NCBI RefSeq assembly: GCF_040183065.1
Contig: NC_091117.1
Coordinates: forward strand, 105,559,501 to 105,623,500
Reading direction: 5' to 3'
DNA from: Periplaneta americana
Taxonomy: Eukaryota; Arthropoda; Insecta; Blattodea; Blattidae
DNA length: 64,000 nucleotides
Shown here piece by piece: positions 57,529 to 64,000 of this stretch. Made by a program: the position numbers and the translations under genes. Each line of letters starts with the position of its first letter. Position 1 is the stretch's first letter. The notes under the pieces are model-generated. The model was not told where the DNA came from. It ran no database searches and worked only from the letters and a program-made list of their open reading frames with translations.

Positions 57529-58620
57529 CAGTGGTTCCCAAACTGGAGGTCGTATAAATAATTGAGGGGTTCTCGAGATGATTTACAAAGGAAGAAAAAA
57601 GGAAGAAAGAACACCTTATTAACATAACTTACACTTACTGTGTGTTCAGAAACATAAACAATATTCGACATAATAAAAAAAAGTTTCAGTAGTTAGGTCT
57701 ATAATTACGCTAAAGTAAAAATAATTTTAATGAGAAAAGTGCCTGTTTTTCGGAAAGAGCTCTCAAATATGGACTCTGTATTCAATACACACATAGTGAT
57801 ATCACTTTCAAGTTCAATGAGATTTGTCATCTTTGTTTTGATGGCAATCATAGACGAGAAGGTTATTTTGCATAAATTTGAGGTTAAAATTGTTATAAAA
57901 AATATAAGAGTTTCTTTTGCAAGTTCTAGGTATTCATGCATTCTTTTGATCCACAACTGGTAACTGGTCTACTGTCTGCGAAAAAAGCTTACCTTCAATA
58001 TTCCACCAGCAGATACATACATATGTAAATGCATTTTTTTATTTCAGCCAGTTGAGCGCAACTGTCTAAAAATGGATTTAGTAGCCTATCCGTCTGTGAT
58101 TGTCATATTCTTTTCAGTGCTTTCTGGAAAATACTAAAAAACTGTTGTTTCGAATTGCGCAAACCTAATTGCATTTTCGCAAAAATAAACTCAATATTTA
58201 CCTTAGCCTATCATACGTAGCTATTCTTTAATGTACTGGATAGCATCACATTCCTCTTTGTCAAGTGATGTAAACCAGAACTCAAGATTCTTTATAAGTC
58301 CTTTGACTTCACCCCTGGCTGTTATTATGTCAACCTCTTGGTCTTGCATACTCGTACTATTCAAAGTGTTTTAAGTGTTCGAAAATATTAGAAAAATAGG
58401 CTACTACGAGGTTCATGTAATATTTCGTGCCATTGTTGCAGTAGGTATATTTTTCTATTTTGATCCTTCTTTGTGTGTTTTCCACTCATTTTGAGTAAAA
58501 TTATCGTTATTTTCGATTTTACAGGGATTTTTATTTTTGGAATAGGGTTAAATACTCTACCAATTTGATACTAGGGGTCGCATACAGAAGTCTTATCCAA
58601 AAGTGGGTCACAACTTCAAA
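57529..58620 (-). mobile_element. hAT element fragment (ZBED5-like)
   Basis: CAGTGGTTCCCAAACTGGAG at 57529 is a classical hAT end. The coding remnant is on the minus strand. The right end is not resolved: GGGTCGCATAC and GTGGGTCACAACTTC occur near 58575-58615, as in hAT ends, but no TSD matches. Confidence 0.7.
57705..58350 (-). pseudogene. hAT (ZBED5-like) transposase, C-terminal fragment
   Basis: 57956-57705 (minus) reads MWIKRMHEYLELAKETLIFF, then LCKITFSSMIAIKTKMTNL and a final SDITMCVLNTE. This follows the 'YP.LA..A...L.PF.TSYLCE.GFS....IKTK.R..L....DLR..L' dimerisation region of ZBED5-type hAT transposases. Upstream, at 58347-58210, EVDIITARGEVKGLIKNLEF and W-rich residues may be an earlier part of the same protein. 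Stops and gaps separate them. Confidence 0.65.
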
Positions 58621-58637
58621 ACTTTTCTATGGTCGAT

Positions 58638-58638
<1 letters not shown>

Positions 58639-58697
<59 letters not shown>
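58639..58697. repeat. (AAT)n microsatellite at a LINE 3' end
   Basis: About 19 ATA units directly abutting the 3' end of the minus-strand LINE, so it may have started as the LINE's tail. Confidence 0.95.
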
Positions 58698-58698
<1 letters not shown>

Positions 58699-58699
<1 letters not shown>

Positions 58700-61410
58700 T
58701 TTATTTTAGCTGGCAGAGTTAAGGCCGTAAGGCCTTCTCTTCCACTCAACCAGCAAAAAGTGTATATACATATGCATGAACTTACAAAGAATTCAACAAT
58801 TTGATTTAGATGAGAGTTACATGTATACAAGAGTTATTTACGAATTAAACAACAAAATACTATGAACTATTAATTAAACACTGAAATAAACTGTGCAGCA
58901 GAATTAAACTAAAATACATAGAATGTTAATATATTACTAATAATATTAGATAATAGAAAGAGATTATTATGAGACAATTTTGAAAATACAGCACAATCAG
59001 GATGATGTCTAAAGAAAAAAGTAACAATGTAGTCAGTGATAGTTTAAATCAGTATGATTGGAGTGAAATGCTAATAAGGTTATCTTTCAAGCTGTTCTTA
59101 AAGGTGTTTGTTGTCTTGCAGCCCCTAATACTTTGTGACAAGGAATTCCATTGACGCGAGGTGGATATTGTAAAAGATGATGAATAACAAGATGTTCTAT
59201 GAAGAGGTATACTTAGCGTGCCACAGATAAGTGATCTGGTATTTACGTCGTGGTTAGAGTATAGATAAGAGAAACGAGAAGAAAGGTAATTTGGTGTTAA
59301 GATGTGCAGAATTCGAAAGAGTAAAGACAAAGAGTGTAAAGTTCTGCTTTCTTTAAGTCGGAGCCACGAAAGACTTGCGAAGGAAGGTGATATGTGATCA
59401 TATCGTCGGATATTGCAGACGTATCTGACGCAATATTCTGAGCTCGCTGTAACTTGACTGACAATTCAGAACTTAGGTCACTTAACAAAACGTCACAATA
59501 ATCGAAATGCGGCATTACTAGGGTTTGTACTAGGGTAAGTTTTAGTTGCTGGGGCAAGAAATTTCTCAAGCGACTCAAACAGTGAATGGAGGAACAGATT
59601 TTTTTTATCGTTTCTTTAACTTGAAAATTCCAACTTAGATTATTATCAAAAAAGAAGCCAAGATTTTTTTACGACAGATGAATAAGGGATTAGCGTGTTG
59701 TTAAGGGTAACAACTGAAAGATTACTGTTATTAAGGGAGTTAACTAAACGCTTGTGTCCAATAATTATGGCTTGAGTCTTACTTAGATTAAGTGCGAGTC
59801 CGAAATTGGCCGCCCAAGTGGAGACAGTGGCTAAGTCACAATTTAACTTGTCAATCGATTCATTGATCGTATTGGGTCTGGAATGTATGTAAAGTTGTAG
59901 GTCGTCGGCATAGAGGTGATATCGGCAATACTGTAAGTTCTTTTATACGTCATTAATGTAGATAGAGAAAAGTAGTGGTCCTAATACGGAGCCCTGCGGC
60001 ACTCCTGCCTTTGTGCATCGCCATTGGGAGAATTGATTATCAAGTGAAACACACTGTTGGCGGTCCCGTAGGTAGGAGTCCATCCAGCTCAAGGTATTGT
60101 CTGACAGGTGCAAAGCCTTCATCTTTGCAAGAAGCAAGTCGATATCAACAGAGCCAAAGGCATTGCTGAAATCGAGAAGAGTTAGTGCCGTTACTTGACC
60201 CCTATCCATAGCTTCACGGATGTCCTCAGTCACTTTAAGTAGGGCTGTAGTAGTGCTGTGTCCATGCCTAAAACTCGATTGATAGTCATCAAGGAGTTTG
60301 TGTTCGTCGAGATAGTTCGTAAGTTGTCCGTGTACAATATGTTGTAATGCTTTTGAAAGAGTGGGAAGAATTGATATCGGTCTGTATTGGTTTACTGTAG
60401 AAGGTTTGTTAGATTTAGGTAAAGGTTTCACTAATGCCATTTTCCAGAGTGAGGGGTAGGACCCAGTCATAATAGATGCATTGAATATATGGGTGACGGT
60501 CGGCAGGATCACATCTATTATTTTATACAGGAGAGTGATATTTATATTGTCTATACCTTGGGCTTTAGATTTCATACGTCGCAGCGTCTTCATTACGTCA
60601 GTCGGGTTAATGTATTTAAAGAAGAATTTATGCCACACAGGTTGGGGGTAAGATCTGAGAAATTCAAGAGTCTCTTGCTTATGTAATGGTTCAGGTGGAG
60701 CAGTGACGAAATGTTCATTTAGACTATTGAGTGACAAGTTGATGTTATCTACACGAGGCTTTGCTTTTGTTAGACCCAGGTTATTAAGGTTACGCCACAA
60801 TTCTTTTGCACTGACCGAAGGTAGAATAAGGGAATGTGCATGGCGTAATTTAGCATTTCTTACTGCTTGATTACATTTATTTCTTAAAACTTTGTAAGTA
60901 TTAAAATCTAATTCGTCCTTGCTCCATCTGTATTTACGATAAGCTGTGTCTCTGTCTGTAATGAGTAATTTTATGGCATCGCACATCCAAGGCTCAGGGC
61001 GTCTACCAACTCGTCTGGTTTTCAAGGGTGCGTGTTTATCGTATGACTGAATTACTAGGTCGTTAAATTTTTCGATTTTGTCGTCAATGTCTGGTAAATT
61101 CCACACTTCAGTCCAAGGCAGGCTAAGTGCGTCATTGATTAACTCATCATGCTCAATATGCTTCAAGTCAGGGTATGATGTGATGTGAGGTTTATATTTT
61201 GGACAATACAAGGAATATTCTAGAAAGATTATGTCGTGAGCTGAGACACCCGGCGCTGGTAGTTGTCCATTCGTTAATACTAGCTGAGGATTAGTCGTGG
61301 CAATAATGTCAAGAAGTGTCTCCGATTCCTGGGTGTGGTGGGTAGCTGCGGAAGGAAGGATGGATATATTGTAAGAAAGGATTAAAAGAAATAGTGTGAA
61401 AAACAATCGA
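58699..61410 (-). mobile_element. 5'-truncated non-LTR retrotransposon (CR1/Jockey-like)
   Basis: On the minus strand it holds the last part of an endonuclease, a reverse transcriptase and a 3' region ending GCTGGTTGAGTGGAAGAG and TTAACTCTGCCAGC, then a trinucleotide tail. The 3' terminus also occurs alone at 48990. Clade placement within the Jockey/CR1/L2 group cannot be made by eye. Confidence 0.85.
59660..61406 (-). pseudogene. LINE ORF2: endonuclease end and reverse transcriptase
   Basis: A 487-codon open frame (61406-59943) begins within the endonuclease (SAHDIIFLEYSL near residue 55), has a linker, then RT motifs: VKPLPKSNKP and YRPISILPTLSK, YQSSFRHGHSTTTALL, LLDFSNAFGSVD (where DFSKAFDSVD is typical, so one of the usual Asp residues is Gly) and AGVPQGSVLGPLLF. 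A single TAA after YINDV stops it. In the same frame the catalytic YADD follows at 59912-59901 and the frame continues to about 59665. Remaining stretches (59578-59049) resemble the LINE C-terminal region in shifted frames. The 5' portion of the endonuclease is missing. Confidence 0.88.
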
Positions 61411-61488
61411 GCTTCTTATTTTCATTGTTGGCATTGAGTTATGTTTATGTTTTATTTTAGGACTTTTTTAAGTAGTCTGTATTTAGTA

Positions 61489-61986
61489 CAGAGAGGAGCA
61501 TTTATCAAGATCCGAGGTAGTTGACGTTACCTCTCTGAGAACGAAGCATGTGCGCGCACACATGGGTACATGAAATCACATCTTTGCTATCTACGGATCT
61601 ATTGTTACCAACAATCAACATTTCCATTTACAAACAGCTATTTCACAACTTCTCAAATTGTGACATACCGGTATTGTGATTGTGCTTATTACACGACTTA
61701 ATGAGCTAGTGTGTTGAAGAAAAATTCAGGTTTATTAATGCTGTAGCGTCTGAACGAAGTCAAAGATGGAAAAGTGAGGATAATTGTGAAAGTGAATATC
61801 GTTTTCATAAAATGTGTGCACAATATATTGCAAGGAATTGGGGACATTTGAGCAACGAATGTGAGCTAGGTGAGTATAAATTTAATTCTACAACTCTAAT
61901 TGTAAGTGCCGGGAATATGACCGCGAGCCTCGGAGTAATCAAGCCATAGCTCGCATCTTTCCGATCACAATAAATGCTCCTCACTG
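61489..61986. mobile_element. Tc1/mariner-type MITE
   Basis: The left end CAGAGAGGAGCATTTATCAA pairs with the right end CAGTGAGGAGCATTTATTGT on the minus strand, with TA at 61487-61488 and 61987-61988. 498 bp, non-coding. Confidence 0.85.
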
Positions 61987-61988
61987 TA

Positions 61989-62884
61989 CATTACAAATTC
62001 CAAAAATAAAAGTACTTTCAACTATAGTTGTATAAAACAGTGGAAATATACTATTGAAGGCTGTACAAATGGCGAGGTTAGGTATAAATGACAATGAATT
62101 GTGCAGTCAGTGGAGGGTGTTAACAAAAATTCTAGAAGAAGAACTTAAAAGTAATACAGTAGATTAGAACAACAAATTGTCTCATGAAAAATGGATTCAC
62201 ATCCGTAAGAAAATTTAATTCAAATATATAGATCTAGTAGATTGATGGCTAGCCTATGAGGCAATTTAAGTTTCGCTTTCCAGTCCATAATTTTAATGTG
62301 GAACGAATATTTTCATTAATGACTGCATAATTGAGCAAAGAACGAAAAAAGACTTGATTTGACGACAGTGTAATACGTTTCACGGCGTTTGGTGAATTTA
62401 AACATGTCATGTAATAATTTTTATTATTTTGTATTTCAAGAAAAGGAAATGTTGAGAAATGCCAATCCATCAGAAAATATCCTACTAACAATCTAAAATG
62501 ATGGCAAGAATTTGGCCATTGGTAGTGATCGAGAACACATAAGGATTCAGACAAAATGCACTGTCTTGGATACAAAATATTTTATTAGTACGAGTATATC
62601 AAACATTCGAATATCGTACTGCATTTAAGTAAAATAGTGCTTTCATTTTCTTCACTGATGACAAAAATATTGTATTCTTTTGCATCAGTATATAAGAACT
62701 AATCTTTACATTTCTGTTCTTGACATATCGCAGTGTCCTTTGTGTGAGAACCCAAATACCTCGGGCACCACTTGCCCGGAATTGAAAGACTTCTCGAAAG
62801 TTTTGTACAATTAGGCTTATGTAAACCTCGCCATCTCTATTGGATTGCAAGGAGCAGAATCGTCTAAAGGCAACGAGCTAGCAT

Positions 62885-62887
<3 letters not shown>
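61989..62887. other. No gene recognised
   Basis: AT-rich. The minus-strand frames at 62249-62575 and 62599-62850 match no family I know. Confidence 0.4.
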
Positions 62888-62940
<53 letters not shown>

Positions 62941-62942
62941 TC
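62888..62942. repeat. (AAT)n microsatellite
   Basis: About 18 ATA units. Confidence 0.95.
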
Positions 62943-63474
62943 CGTTCAGTGTGTATCCTATATTGGCTAGGGGAAAGCATGGTAATCCTAATTACACCGG
63001 TATATGCTCACATGCTGCAAATACGCTACATGTTTCAAACTTATTGTTTCGCAAATTTTTCTCCCGGTTATCCGGTTATGACTTCTCTTTTTTGAGATTA
63101 ATAAGTTCATAACATGCGGTGTGAAAACAACAAAGTTCATTTTTATTAGTTCTCATTAGAGGCTGGATGTTCAAGTATTTATAATGTAAGTAGGTAGAAA
63201 AAATCCAATTAAAAACAAAAAAGGCACTGTAAATCTAAGTAAGGTACAATAGGCAGGCAAAAAGGACAATTAAAAAACATGAAAAACCTCTGTAAGTTTA
63301 AGAAAGTAAATTATCACTTAATTTATACAAAACTAGTCTCCTTCGGTGCACCCTGGGTAACGACTGTATCGGTAAATAGGTCTACACAACTGACTTCATA
63401 TGGGTCAATCGCGAACAGTCACGTAGGCCTGTACGCCATTAGTAAAAAGCTATATGTATATTTACAAATATATA
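62943..63474. other. No gene recognised
   Basis: AT-rich spacer. Confidence 0.4.
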
Positions 63475-63560
63475 CAGAGTAAACCGTAATTAATGTTATT
63501 CATTTCAGGGGATTATTCCTTGAGATGTTTGAAACAAAACAGTTTAATACAATTTTTCAC
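63475..63560 (+). repeat. Interspersed repeat shared with 50752-50825
   Basis: CAGAGTAAACCGTAATTAAT, TTCAGGGGATTATTCC and TTGAGATGTTTGAAAC match the earlier copy. Here the similarity is followed by the sequence into which the SINE at 63628 inserted. Confidence 0.65.
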
Positions 63561-63627
63561 GTTTTTTGCTTTCTTTCCGAGATATAAATTGTTTTATAAG
63601 AAATATTTCACTGCGTGTTTTGGTGAA

Positions 63628-63854
63628 AAATGTTATGTTTTATTTAACGACGCTCGCAACTGCAGAGGTTATATCAGCGTCGCCGGATATGCCGGAATTT
63701 TGTCCCGCAGGAGTTCTTTCACATGCCAGTAAATCTACTGACATGAGCCTGTCGCATTTAAGCACACTTAAATGCCATCGACCTGGCCCGGGATCGAACC
63801 CGCAACCTTGGGCATAGAAGCCCAGCGCTATACCAACTCGCCAACCAGGTCGAC
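63628..63854 (-). mobile_element. SINE family B, full length
   Basis: An 11-bp TSD, GTTTTGGTGAA (63617-63627 and 63855-63865). On the minus strand: the A box in GTTGGCGAGTTGGTATAGCG, the B box in GGGTTCGATCCCGG, and the tail GCGTCGTTAAATAAAACAT. Very similar to the copy at 5708 inside the hAT element. Confidence 0.93.
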
Positions 63855-64000
63855 GTTTTGGTGAAGCCATTGATTTAATTCCAAATCTGATCAGTCAATT
63901 TAAGACAGCAGTGTATTGTTATAATAGATGATTGAAAGAATTATGGTTTTGTCCTTTAAATAAGCAGAAATTTGTTGGAAACAAATGTAACTTTTCGTTC

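Noticed and set aside
58627-58830. Open frame with a poly-Tyr run
   Set aside because: It is the (AAT)n tract plus the LINE 3' end read in frame.
1-64000. Endogenous viral element
   Set aside because: All reverse transcriptase and endonuclease traces fit non-LTR or Penelope-like elements; no capsid, protease, integrase or LTR pair was seen.

Overview
The window is animal nuclear DNA, AT-rich and gene-poor. I found no host protein-coding gene I could defend, no rRNA or true tRNA gene, no CRISPR array and no bacterial-style operon. Almost everything recognisable is a transposable element (TE) or its wreckage: introns with GT-AG ends, tRNA-headed SINEs, non-LTR retrotransposon tails, hAT, pogo and Tc1/mariner-type DNA transposons, a Penelope-like remnant and many trinucleotide microsatellites. 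The mix of DUF4817 mariner-like transposases, CGGBP1-like hAT elements, RTE-type LINEs and several SINE families fits a large, repeat-rich arthropod genome. A cockroach or termite is my best guess, as inference from remembered repeat types, not a proven assignment.

0.7-9 kb: a (CCACA)n tract is split by a decayed hAT element with a near-perfect 8-bp target-site duplication (TSD). A pogo-like element (2300-7259) follows. It is interrupted by an apparently complete two-exon hAT element (3263-6321, perfect 8-bp TSD), which itself carries a SINE with a 12-bp TSD: a three-level nest. Next comes a tyrosine-recombinase-like fragment.

9-20 kb: a 622-bp Penelope-like remnant (9914-10535) has two inverted arms, each folding into a 44-nt hammerhead ribozyme, around a GIY-YIG endonuclease remnant. 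After it lie a DUF7869-like fragment, a hAT element with perfect TSD (14497-16140), two SINE types, and a mariner-like element with about 170-bp inverted repeats (18790-20279).

20-33 kb: a MULE-like transposase remnant split by a pogo-type MITE (23024-24144), a Tc1/mariner-type MITE, an RTE element reduced to fused 5' and 3' ends with TSD (26929-27512), more SINEs and a DUF4817 fragment.

33-46 kb: a pogo-like element with an almost intact two-exon transposase (33301-36076) adjoins an IS630/Tc1-like pseudogene. LINE 3' fragments, a SINE inside a large inverted repeat and a mariner-type MITE follow.

46-64 kb: microsatellites, a palindrome-containing tandem repeat split by a MITE-like insertion, two more pogo-like elements 110 bp apart (52292-53693 and 53804-55387), a short hAT MITE, a hAT C-terminal fragment, a long 5'-truncated LINE with reverse transcriptase (58699-61410), a Tc1-like MITE and another SINE.

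The strongest items are the intact hAT element with its nesting, the paired inverted hammerhead ribozymes, and a set of pogo-like transposons that share C-terminal zinc fingers and internal repeats of their own terminal motif.
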